DNA of 64,000 nucleotides from Kitasatospora aureofaciens (lineage in GTDB: Bacteria; Actinomycetota; Actinomycetes; Streptomycetales; Streptomycetaceae): positions 288,216 to 352,215 of the forward strand of contig NZ_JPRF03000065.1 in NCBI RefSeq assembly GCF_001188955.3, read 5' to 3'. Positions 6,930 through 14,238 of the stretch are shown here, one piece after another (positions within the stretch are counted from its first letter, which is position 1; every line of letters starts with the position of its first letter). The notes under the pieces are model-generated. The model did not search any database, was not told the origin of the DNA, and saw only the letters and a program-made list of their open reading frames with translations. The position numbers were made by a program, and so were the translations under genes.

Positions 6930-8547
6930 CCCCGCTCCGGCCGTCCTGATCGCGGGGGCCGGCCCGGTCGGCCTCACCGCGGCCCACGAACTCGCCAGGC
7001 GCGGCGTTCCCGTCCGGCTGGTCGACGCCGCGCCCGGCCCGGCCACCAGCAGCCGGGCCCTGGCGGTGCACGCCCGGACCATGGAGGTGCTCGAGCAGAT
7101 GGGCGCCCTCGACCGGCTGCTGCCGCTCGGCCGGCGGGTCACCCACTTCACCATGCACCGCCGGGGCCGCACCCTCATCCGCTTCGACACCAACTACCGC
7201 TCACTGCCGACCCGTTACCCGTTCAGCCTGATGGTCGACCAGGTGGTCACCGAGCAGGTGCTGCGCGAGCGCACCGCCGAACTCGGCGTCCCCGTGGAAT
7301 GGGGCGTCGAACTCACCGCGCTGCAGCCCGGGCCCGACTCCGTGCTCGTCACCCTCCGCCACGCCGACGGGCGCACCGAGGAGACCCGGGTGCCCTGGCT
7401 GGTCGGCGCCGACGGCGGCCGCAGCACCGTGCGCAAGCAGCTCGGGATGCGCCTGATCGGCGACTCCACCGAGGTCTGGCTCAACGCCGACGTCACCCTC
7501 GACGCCGACCTCCCGCCGGACAGCAACCACCTGCTGCACACCGAGCCCGGCACCCTGCTGCTCGTCCCGTTCCCCGAGCCCGGCAAGTGGCGCGTGGTGG
7601 ACACGGTGGACACCGACGGCGCCGAGGACCGCGAGCTGGTCCGCCGCCGCCTGGCCGACAAGATCGGCCGGGCGCTCGGGCGCCCCGTCCAGGTCGGCAC
7701 CCCGACCTGGCTCTCCGTCTTCACCGTCCAGCAACGCCAGATCACCCGGATGCGCGAGGGCCGCTGCTTCCTCGCCGGGGATGCCGCCCACGTCCACAGC
7801 CCGGCCTCCGGGCAGGGCATGAACAGCGGTATCCAGGACGCCTACAACCTCGCCTGGAAGCTCGCCGACGTGATCCGCGGCCACGCCGGGCCCGCCCTGC
7901 TGGACAGCTACGACGCCGAGCGCGTCCCGACCGGGGCCGTGCTGCTGCGCTCCACCCGCACGGCCACCGCCCTGGTGTCGCTGCGCACCGCGCTGGCCCC
8001 GGCCCTGCTGACCGTGGGCACCGCGGCGCTGCGCCGGATCACGCCGCTGCGGCGCAAGGTCGAGGGCCGGATGATCCGGGGCTTCTGCGGACTGGCCCTC
8101 GCCTACCCGGACAGCCCGCTCACCCGCCCGGCCGGCTCGCGCGCCGGGCAGCCCTCCCCCGGGGACCGGGTGGGCTGCGACGCCCGGACGGCCGCCGGGC
8201 ACCCCGGCTGGTCCGCGCTCTGCGCCGAACTCGCCGACCCCCGCTGGACCCTGCTCGCCACCCCGGCCGAGGGCGGGAGCACCGGGCACCGGGAGGCGCT
8301 CGCCCGGGTGGAGCGGCTGTTCGGCTCCGCCGTCTCCGTCCGTACCGTCGCCGACCCCGGAGCCCCGGGCGAGCTGCCCGACCCCGGGGGTATTCTGCGC
8401 CGCGAACTCGGCCTGGCACCAGGGGAGTTCCTGCTGATCCGGCCGGACGGCCACCTCGCCGCGCGGGACCGGGGGCCGGAGCGCTGCCTCGACGTCCTGC
8501 GGGACTGCGCCCTGCTGCCGGAAGGAGCCGCGCATGCGCCTCATTGA
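6922..8547 (+). CDS. FAD-dependent aromatic polyketide hydroxylase (OxyL/OxyE-type candidate)
   Basis: 541 residues, GTG start overlapping the aromatase by 8 bp. Class A flavoprotein monooxygenase: GAGPVGLTAAHELARRG near residue 11 (ADP-binding), GADGGRSTVRKQLG (DG motif) and GDAAHVHSPASGQGMNSGIQD (GD motif), then a thioredoxin-like C-terminal domain typical of polyketide hydroxylases such as PgaE and RdmE. In the tetracycline gene order the place after OxyK is held by OxyL, which dihydroxylates C-4 and C-12a. Regiochemistry cannot be read from the sequence. The C-terminus overlaps the next gene by 14 bp. Confidence 0.88.
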   Translation: MADPAPAVLIAGAGPVGLTAAHELARRGVPVRLVDAAPGPATSSRALAVHARTMEVLEQMGALDRLLPLGRRVTHFTMHRRGRTLIRFDTNYRSLPTRYPFSLMVDQVVTEQVLRERTAELGVPVEWGVELTALQPGPDSVLVTLRHADGRTEETRVPWLVGADGGRSTVRKQLGMRLIGDSTEVWLNADVTLDADLPPDSNHLLHTEPGTLLLVPFPEPGKWRVVDTVDTDGAEDRELVRRRLADKIGRALGRPVQVGTPTWLSVFTVQQRQITRMREGRCFLAGDAAHVHSPASGQGMNSGIQDAYNLAWKLADVIRGHAGPALLDSYDAERVPTGAVLLRSTRTATALVSLRTALAPALLTVGTAALRRITPLRRKVEGRMIRGFCGLALAYPDSPLTRPAGSRAGQPSPGDRVGCDARTAAGHPGWSALCAELADPRWTLLATPAEGGSTGHREALARVERLFGSAVSVRTVADPGAPGELPDPGGILRRELGLAPGEFLLIRPDGHLAARDRGPERCLDVLRDCALLPEGAAHAPH

Positions 8548-9304
8548 CCTCTCCTCGACGATCGACGCCAACGCCTGGGAGGTGGACGGCATCCGCCACG
8601 AGGTGCTGACGCCGGCCGACGGCGCGCGCCACATGGCCGAGGGCATGCTCCGTGACCACGGCCTCGAGTTCGACGTCGCGGACCTGCCGGACGGGGAACT
8701 GCTCTCGCTGGACACCCTGACCCTGACCACCCACACCGGCACGCACGTCGACGCACCCTCCCACTACGGCAGCAGGGCCGCCTACGGAGTGCCGCGCCAC
8801 ATCGACGAGTTGCCGCTGGAATGGTTCATCGGGCCGGGCGTCCGGCTGGACCTCACCGACTGCGGGGTCGGGACGGTCGGCGTGGACCGGCTGCGGCGCG
8901 CCTTCGACGAGATCGACCACCGGCCGAGTGCCGGGGAGATCGTGCTGCTGCACACCGGTGCCGAACGACTCGCCGGGACTCCCGAGTACTTCACCCGGTT
9001 CGCGGGCCTGGACGGGGCGGCGACGAACCTTCTGCTCGACCTCGGCGTGCGGCTCATCGGGACGGACGCCTTCGGGCTGGACGCTCCGTTCACGCACATG
9101 CTCGCCGAGTTCCAGCGCACCCGCGACCGTTCCGTGCTGTGGCCCGCGCATTTCGCGGGCCGGCAGCGGGAGTACTGCCAGATCGAGCGGCTGAGCAATC
9201 TGGGCGCACTGCCCGCGCCGACCGGGTTCACCGTGCAGGCGTTCCCGGTCAAGATCGCCGGGGCGGGGGCGGGTTGGACGCGAGCGGTGGCGCTGCTCGA
9301 CTGA
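8534..9304 (+). CDS. Metal-dependent cyclase-family protein (PF04199; OxyN/MtmY/DpsY-type candidate)
   Basis: 256 residues. The metal-binding signature HTGTHVDAPSHY lies near residues 66-77, with further histidines downstream (LPAHFAG-like WPAHF near the C-terminal third). This is the putative-cyclase/kynurenine-formamidase fold. DpsY, MtmY and OxyN of aromatic polyketide pathways belong here and act on closure of later rings. It is the last gene of the rightward arm, overlapping the hydroxylase by 14 bp and followed by a strong terminator. Confidence 0.85.
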   Translation: MRLIDLSSTIDANAWEVDGIRHEVLTPADGARHMAEGMLRDHGLEFDVADLPDGELLSLDTLTLTTHTGTHVDAPSHYGSRAAYGVPRHIDELPLEWFIGPGVRLDLTDCGVGTVGVDRLRRAFDEIDHRPSAGEIVLLHTGAERLAGTPEYFTRFAGLDGAATNLLLDLGVRLIGTDAFGLDAPFTHMLAEFQRTRDRSVLWPAHFAGRQREYCQIERLSNLGALPAPTGFTVQAFPVKIAGAGAGWTRAVALLD

Positions 9305-9322
9305 GGACGGAGTGCGCCACGG

Positions 9323-9361
9323 CCGAGGGCCCGACCACCGTCACGGTGGTCGGGCCCTCGG
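9323..9361. terminator. Bidirectional hairpin terminator
   Basis: A perfect 18-bp stem with loop TCA between the convergent cyclase gene and the resistance gene. It has no T-run, as is common in Streptomyces, and should stop transcription from both sides. Confidence 0.85.
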
Positions 9362-9377
9362 CGTTCACGACGGCCCG

Positions 9378-11360
9378 TCAGATCCGGCCGAAGGCCCGCA
9401 GCATGTACTCCGAGCGGTCCACCGGGTTGAGGTCGGTCCGCCGCCGCCTCGGCGCCGCTCCGACCACCGGCTGGAAGCTGTGGAACCGGGTGACCAGCAC
9501 GCCCTGGCCCTGGCTCAGGCCCGGCAGCCGCTGCTCGAAATCCTGCACCGTGCGGGCCGGGATCGTCCCCTCCACCAGGCAGCTGCTGCCCAGGCCCCGG
9601 GTGCTCTCCGGCGTGGCGCCGCACTCCACCAGGCTCAGCAGGGCGGCGCTGGCGTTCTCACCCGGCACCTCCAGCTCGAAGCGGTTGACCGGTTCGTACA
9701 CCTGCGTGCCCGCCTGCTTGAGCGCGTTCATCAGCACGAGCGGCGTGAGCTTGCGGAAGTCGCCCGCCGCGCTCACCGGGCTGGCGAACCCGGAACGGGT
9801 GAGGGTCACCAGGATGTCCAGCACCTCCCAGCCGTTCAGCCCCTGCTGCAGGGTGGCCCGCACGGCCTCCTCGACGGCCTTGTGGAAGGCGTGCGGCAGC
9901 GAGCCGAGCTCCACCGAGCGGCGGAACACGACCCCTGATCCCGGCTCCCCGGGTTCCACCCGCAGGCCGATCGTGGCCCAGAAGAAGGTCTTGCTCCGGT
10001 AGTCGATCTCCTCCACCGACTCGCCGACCCCGATCGGGCGCTCGACACAGATGATCCGGGTGCCCTCGAAGGCCACGTCCAGCTTGAACTCGTCGGCGAG
10101 CGTGGCCGCGATGACCTCCTTCTGCACCTCACCGTAGAGCGAGACGGCGATCTCCTGCTCCTCGTCGTCCTTGCGGACGTTGATGAACGGGTCCTGGTCG
10201 GCCAACTGCAGCAGCGCGTCGTACAGTTCGGGCATCGCGCTGGGCCGGGAGGGTCGGATCACGGTCTCCAGGCTCGGCGGCGCGAACAGGTGCTCCCCGT
10301 CCAGCCCCTCGGCCGAACCGAGCCGGTCGCCGATCCGGATGCCCTTGAGCCCCCAGACCTTGGCGATGTCCCCGGCCCGGGCCCGCGACTCGACGACGGC
10401 CGAGCCCCGGTCGAACACCTCGACCACCGTGGTGCGGCCGGGAATCTCGGTGACGGCTCCGTGCTGGTCGCGCCGGAACACGGACACCTTCTCCCGCGAC
10501 CCGAGCTCGCCCTCGTGCAACCGGACGTAGGCGACCTTCTCGCCCGCCCACCCGCGCTCGATCTTGAACACGGTACCGCGGAGGGTGCCCCCAGAGCCGC
10601 CGTGATTGACCGGAAACAGCCTGGTGATCCCGTCGATCAGGGCATCGATGCCGGCGCCGGCCACGGCCGAGCCGAAGAGCACCGGGTAGAGCTGGGCCCG
10701 GGCCGCCTGGCGGGCGAGTTCCGCGCTGTAGTCCTGCGCGGTCAGGGAGGTCTCGTCCTCGAGGTAGCGGGCCAGGAAGTCGTCGCCGTGCTCGGCCAGG
10801 ACGTCGGCCAGTTCGGCGGCGAATTCGGGGTCGTCGGTCCCGACGGTCCGGGCGAACGCCCGTGCTCCGGGGGTGCCCGGTTCCTCGACCCGGGTCAGGG
10901 CGACGACGGCCGGGGTGAGCTCGGAGCGGATCTCGTCCAGGAGCTCGTGGTAGCGCGCGCCCATCCTGTCGATCTTGTTGACGAAGAGGATGACCGGCAT
11001 GCGCAGTTTCACCAGCGTGCGCATCAGCAGCCGGGTCTGGGCCTGCACGCCCTCCACGGCGGAGATGACCAGCACCACGCCGTCGAGCACGCCGAGGGCC
11101 CGTTCCACCTCGGAGATGAAGTCCGGGTGGCCGGGGGTGTCGATGAGGTTGACCTTGACGTCGCCCACGGTGAAGGACACCACCGCGGACCGGATGGTGA
11201 TGCCGCGCTGGCGCTCGAGTTCGTGCGAGTCGGTCTGGGTGTCGCCGCGGTCGACGCTGCCGACCCGGTCGATGACGCCGGCGGTGTGCAGCAGCCGCTC
11301 GGTCAGGCTGGTCTTACCGGCGTCGACATGGGCCAGGATTCCGATGTTCACGGTTGTCAA
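9378..11360 (-). CDS. otrA: Ribosomal protection protein, Tet(M)/OtrA family
   Basis: 660 residues, the usual length. GTPase motifs are AHVDAGKTS (G1), RQRGITI (G2), DTPGH (G3), NKID (G4) and GSA (G5). The downstream domains and the C-terminal tail FHSFQPVVG resemble OtrA and Tet(M) rather than housekeeping EF-G. These proteins remove tetracyclines from the ribosome. Its place at the edge of a tetracycline-like cluster makes self-resistance likely, although many Streptomyces carry a chromosomal OtrA-like gene without such a cluster. The start is a TTG at 11360 with AGGGG about 9 nt upstream; GTG 11351 is possible. The start lies inside a leader frame (11314-11427). Confidence 0.9.
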   Translation of the reverse strand: MTTVNIGILAHVDAGKTSLTERLLHTAGVIDRVGSVDRGDTQTDSHELERQRGITIRSAVVSFTVGDVKVNLIDTPGHPDFISEVERALGVLDGVVLVISAVEGVQAQTRLLMRTLVKLRMPVILFVNKIDRMGARYHELLDEIRSELTPAVVALTRVEEPGTPGARAFARTVGTDDPEFAAELADVLAEHGDDFLARYLEDETSLTAQDYSAELARQAARAQLYPVLFGSAVAGAGIDALIDGITRLFPVNHGGSGGTLRGTVFKIERGWAGEKVAYVRLHEGELGSREKVSVFRRDQHGAVTEIPGRTTVVEVFDRGSAVVESRARAGDIAKVWGLKGIRIGDRLGSAEGLDGEHLFAPPSLETVIRPSRPSAMPELYDALLQLADQDPFINVRKDDEEQEIAVSLYGEVQKEVIAATLADEFKLDVAFEGTRIICVERPIGVGESVEEIDYRSKTFFWATIGLRVEPGEPGSGVVFRRSVELGSLPHAFHKAVEEAVRATLQQGLNGWEVLDILVTLTRSGFASPVSAAGDFRKLTPLVLMNALKQAGTQVYEPVNRFELEVPGENASAALLSLVECGATPESTRGLGSSCLVEGTIPARTVQDFEQRLPGLSQGQGVLVTRFHSFQPVVGAAPRRRRTDLNPVDRSEYMLRAFGRI

Positions 11361-11427
11361 GACGTGTGTCCCCTAGTTCTGCGGTCTTCGTACGGATTAC
11401 CGGAGCAACACGGATCTTTCGGGGCAC
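11314..11427 (-). CDS. Possible leader peptide of the ribosomal protection gene
   Basis: A 37-codon frame from GTG 11427 (begins VPRKIRVAPVIRTK, ends CRRR). A very good ribosome site, GAGGAGAAGG, sits just upstream. It overlaps the first 47 bp of the resistance gene in another frame. Short translated leaders that sense ribosome stalling are known before ribosomal-protection and erm genes. I see no obvious terminator/antiterminator pair, so translational coupling is the simpler reading. Whether it is expressed is not known. Confidence 0.4.
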   Translation of the reverse strand: MPRKIRVAPVIRTKTAELGDTRLDNREHRNPGPCRRR

Positions 11428-11711
11428 GTCCTTCTCCTCGTGGCTCTGTCTCGCGGGTATCAGGTGACTGGTGCCGGCCCATGGGGCCAACCGCCCCCAC
11501 CCTAACAGGACTTGTCGACCCGCCAGCCGATCGGCGGGGGTCGGTCGACGGGGGTGTTTCCCTCGGGACAGGGAGCCGGACCGCTCTGGAAATGCGTCGG
11601 TGCCACCTTGGAATTGCGCGCCTGCCACCTTGTGCGGATTCCTCTTGAGGCCCGTCCGCGGACCCGGATATACCTGGGGCCGAGGGAAATCCGAGCGACA
11701 TCGGAGGCATG
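11361..11711. other. Divergent control region between otrA and the SARP gene
   Basis: About 350 bp holding the promoters of the resistance gene (leftward, with the leader frame at 11314-11427) and of the SARP gene (rightward). TCGAC-type sequences occur around 11514-11550, but no clear 11-bp-spaced SARP repeat was found. No other gene is supported here. Confidence 0.5.
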
Positions 11712-12521
11712 GTGAAGTTCAACATTCTGGGTCCGCTGGAAGTCCTCGACAAGGGAATTCCGTGCACCCCGAGCGCGCTGAAGGTCCGCTGGACGCTGGC
11801 GGTCCTGCTCATGAACGCGAACCGGATCGTGGACCTCGGCCTCATCATCGAGGAGATCTGGGGCAGCAGCCCGCCACGCACGGTGGTCACCACCGCGCAG
11901 ACGTACATCTACCAACTGCGCAAGCTCTGCCGTCCGCTGGGCCGCGAGGTCATCCTCACCAAGGCCCCCGGCTACGTGCTGCTGCTGGGGGAGGAGGAGC
12001 TGGACGCCCAGGAGTTCGAGCGGCTGCACCACGAGGGGGACCGGCTGCTGGCCGCCGGCCACCCCGAGGCGGCCGCCCAGCGGCTGCGGCAGGCGCTGGA
12101 CCTGTGGCGGGGCACCGCCCTGGCGGACATCCCGGTGGGTGCTCCGCTCGCCGGTCACGTCGCCGTCCTGGAGGAGATGCGCCTGCGCGCCCTGGAGCAC
12201 CGCATCCTGGCCGACCGGCAGCTCGGGCGCCACCGGGAACTCATCCCCGAACTGAGACTGTTGACCCTGCATCAGCCGATGAACGAGTGGTACCACGAGC
12301 AGCTCATGCTCGCCCTGGACGCCGCCGGGCGGCGGAGCGAGGCCCTGCACGTCTACCGCGTGCTCTACCGCCGGCTCGACGAGGACCTCGGCATCGCCCC
12401 CTCCCGACCGCTGCAGGAGCTGCACAACGACCTGCTCAGCGGCACGTCGCCCACTCGGCAGGAGTTCCAGGCGCTTGCCGCGCGGGCGATGGAGCAGGGC
12501 CTGCGGGCCCGTTCGGCCTGA
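11712..12521 (+). CDS. SARP-family transcriptional activator (OtcR/CtcB/ActII-ORF4 type)
   Basis: About 269 residues. The N-terminal OmpR-like winged helix (FNILGPLEVLDKG ... TAQTYIYQLRKL ... TKAPGYVLL) is followed by the bacterial transcriptional activation domain (LDAQEFERLHHEG ... RRSEALHVYRVLYRRLDEDLGIAPSRPLQELH). That is the small-SARP architecture without an ATPase. GGAGG at 11703-11707 lies 4 nt before GTG 11712 but only 1 nt before ATG 11709, so GTG is the better start. Cluster-situated SARPs bind heptamer repeats with 11-bp spacing, and such sites lie at 4949-5034. Confidence 0.92.
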   Translation: MKFNILGPLEVLDKGIPCTPSALKVRWTLAVLLMNANRIVDLGLIIEEIWGSSPPRTVVTTAQTYIYQLRKLCRPLGREVILTKAPGYVLLLGEEELDAQEFERLHHEGDRLLAAGHPEAAAQRLRQALDLWRGTALADIPVGAPLAGHVAVLEEMRLRALEHRILADRQLGRHRELIPELRLLTLHQPMNEWYHEQLMLALDAAGRRSEALHVYRVLYRRLDEDLGIAPSRPLQELHNDLLSGTSPTRQEFQALAARAMEQGLRARSA

Positions 12522-12578
12522 GGCCCGTCCCGGCCGAGCCCTGCTCCGCTCCCTGCCGGGCCGTCGTCCCCGCAGGGG

Positions 12579-12626
12579 TCCGCGCCGGACCGGTCCACCG
12601 CGGACGGATCCGCGCCGGACCGGTCC
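12579..12626. repeat. Two direct copies of an 18-bp repeat between convergent regulators
   Basis: TCCGCGCCGGACCGGTCC occurs at 12579-12596 and 12609-12626 (30-bp period). Each contains the palindrome GGACCGGTCC, so each copy can fold. It lies between the convergent SARP and NarL-type genes and may act as their terminator. Confidence 0.5.
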
Positions 12627-12633
12627 GCGGGGC

Positions 12634-13281
12634 TCAGGCCCGGCCGGCCGGGACCAGCATGGAAGCGGCCCGGGCCTTGTTCACGGCGTCGATCCGGGAG
12701 ACGGCGTTGAGCTTGACGAACACGTTCCGGAGATGGCGCTTGACGGTGCCGGGCGAGATGCAGAGCCGGCCCGCGATGGCTGAGTTGCTCAGCCCGTTCG
12801 CGACCAGGCCCATGACCTCCCGCTCGCGTCCGGACAGGCGGTTGCCGCGCTGGCCGGCCATCCAGTCGAGGCCGGAGCGCGAGGCCATGATGTAGACCCG
12901 CTCCCGGTCCGAGGTCAGGCCCCGGATCACCGAGCCGAGGCACTCCCCGGCCGCGTCCTCGGCCAGGTAGGCGTGCACACCGCTGCTGAGGTACGTCTCC
13001 ATCTCGCCGGGGTGGTCCCGCCGGCTCAGTACGACCACCCGGGTGCCCCGGTCGAGCAGGCGCTCGAGGCCCCGCTCGGTGTCGGCCACCGACTCGCCCG
13101 CTCCGTACACCACGACGTCCACGGGGTGCCCGGCCATGACGGCGAGTGCTTCGTCCACGCCGCCGACGGCGGCGCGGAGGACGAGGTCGGGCTCGGCCGA
13201 CAGCAGGGCCTGCAGGCCCGTGCGCAGCAGGACGTTGTCCTCGACGACGAGAACCGACGGATGGTTGTTGCCGACTGACAC
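12634..13281 (-). CDS. Atypical NarL/LuxR-type response regulator
   Basis: 215 residues from GTG 13281 (GGGGG about 6 nt upstream); a longer frame adds 141 Pro/Arg-rich residues of no family character. A receiver-like domain (1-120) precedes a LuxR helix-turn-helix (LSGREREVMGLVANGLSNSA, then ISPGTVKRHLRNVFVKL). In the receiver, acidic D15 is present, but the phosphoacceptor place (VDVVVYG, residues 54-60) holds G60, and the usual KD pair is ED (AYLAEDA). It is therefore probably phosphorylation-independent, as in several antibiotic-cluster regulators. No sensor kinase is adjacent. It sits convergent with the SARP gene at the cluster's end. Confidence 0.85.
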   Translation of the reverse strand: MSVGNNHPSVLVVEDNVLLRTGLQALLSAEPDLVLRAAVGGVDEALAVMAGHPVDVVVYGAGESVADTERGLERLLDRGTRVVVLSRRDHPGEMETYLSSGVHAYLAEDAAGECLGSVIRGLTSDRERVYIMASRSGLDWMAGQRGNRLSGREREVMGLVANGLSNSAIAGRLCISPGTVKRHLRNVFVKLNAVSRIDAVNKARAASMLVPAGRA

Positions 13282-14238
13282 GGTTGACCCCCGATGGCGA
13301 CAGGCGCGAGTGACCGATGAGTGGAGCGATCCGGGCTGGCCGCGGCGGGCGGTGCGGTGGACGCCCCGGGCCCGGTGACGGGCCCAAGAGAACCGATTCT
13401 TCGGAGTGGGGCCCGGAAGGTGTGCGGGCCGGGAGCGGGCCGTGGAGCGGCCGGGCCGGGGTCGCTGCGGGGTGGGCCGTGCCGCGGGGGCCGGGACGGC
13501 CCGGGCTGTCCTGGAGCCGTCGGCCGATCGGGCGGCCGCGGCACGGGCCGGTGCGGCCACGCCCGTGAACTGGCGTGAGGCCTCTGGCCGGCCGGGGAAA
13601 GCAGCCATGCGAAGTCCTCCGGTGGGTGGCGGTCGGGTAGGTGTACGTGTTCGTTGTCGCGTGTGAGGAAGGCACGGCCGGGCGGCTTCCGGGCCGCCAC
13701 ACACGCGGCCGGCCGGGGTTCACGATCCGGGCCCGCCCGCGGCGGCCGCCGGTCACCCGCCCCGCCGCCCGGGTGGCTCGGTTCGTTCGCGACCCGGGCT
13801 GAGGAGAACCTAACCCGATTCTTACTTTCCGCCCAAGGGCGGTTTTTCGCCGCACGAACGACGCTAGATCACGGGACGATCTCGCTCTCCGCGCATGTGA
13901 CCGGGGTAACGTCGGACAAATCCGGCCGCAGGTGATTGGCGACTTCGGAACCAGGGGAGGGGAGCCGGATGTCGGCCGGGGGTGTCCGGATCCCGCCGGT
14001 CGACGGCCGGCTGACCAAACCTGCGGGAATCACGTGAAGGACCGGGTGGTCGATCCCACATCCAGAAGTTCTTCGACACCGTCCGCCGTGACTCCTCGTC
14101 AAGATCCGGCGGGGCGACCGGGAATGTGGCGCCGAAGGCAGCCCGACGCGCCCGGGCACGGCGCTGCCGGAGGTGTGATGGTACGCACCACGGTGCGTGC
14201 GCCGGGGAACGTGAGCCGTCGTTCCGGCCGGACGACCC
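13282..14238. other. 957-bp gap at the polyketide-cluster / core-genome junction
   Basis: No convincing gene. It holds the upstream region of the NarL-type regulator, a T-tailed hairpin at 13829-13847, an AT-richer patch near 13810-13960, a 22-codon frame from ATG 13969 behind AGGGGAG (unconvincing), and a 7-bp stem at 14183-14198 just after nadE. The accessory cluster appears to end in this gap. Confidence 0.5.
13829..13847 (+). terminator. Small hairpin followed by five T
   Basis: CCGCCC-AA-GGGCGG followed by TTTTT. A T-tail is unusual in this GC-rich window. It points to termination of an unseen rightward transcript, or to an attenuator in the leader of an unannotated small RNA. The stem is short. 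Confidence 0.35.

Noticed and set aside
9312..10002. Plus-strand frames running through the resistance gene from the cyclase end
   Set aside because: They cross the 18-bp terminator and are shadows of the OtrA-like coding sequence.
12365..13855. A 496-codon minus-strand frame covering the NarL-type regulator
   Set aside because: It is in a different frame from the regulator, Arg/Pro-rich and without motifs.
13969..14037. A 22-codon frame behind AGGGGAG in the junction gap
   Set aside because: Too short, no conservation evidence and no neighbour to couple to; kept only as a note in the gap entry.
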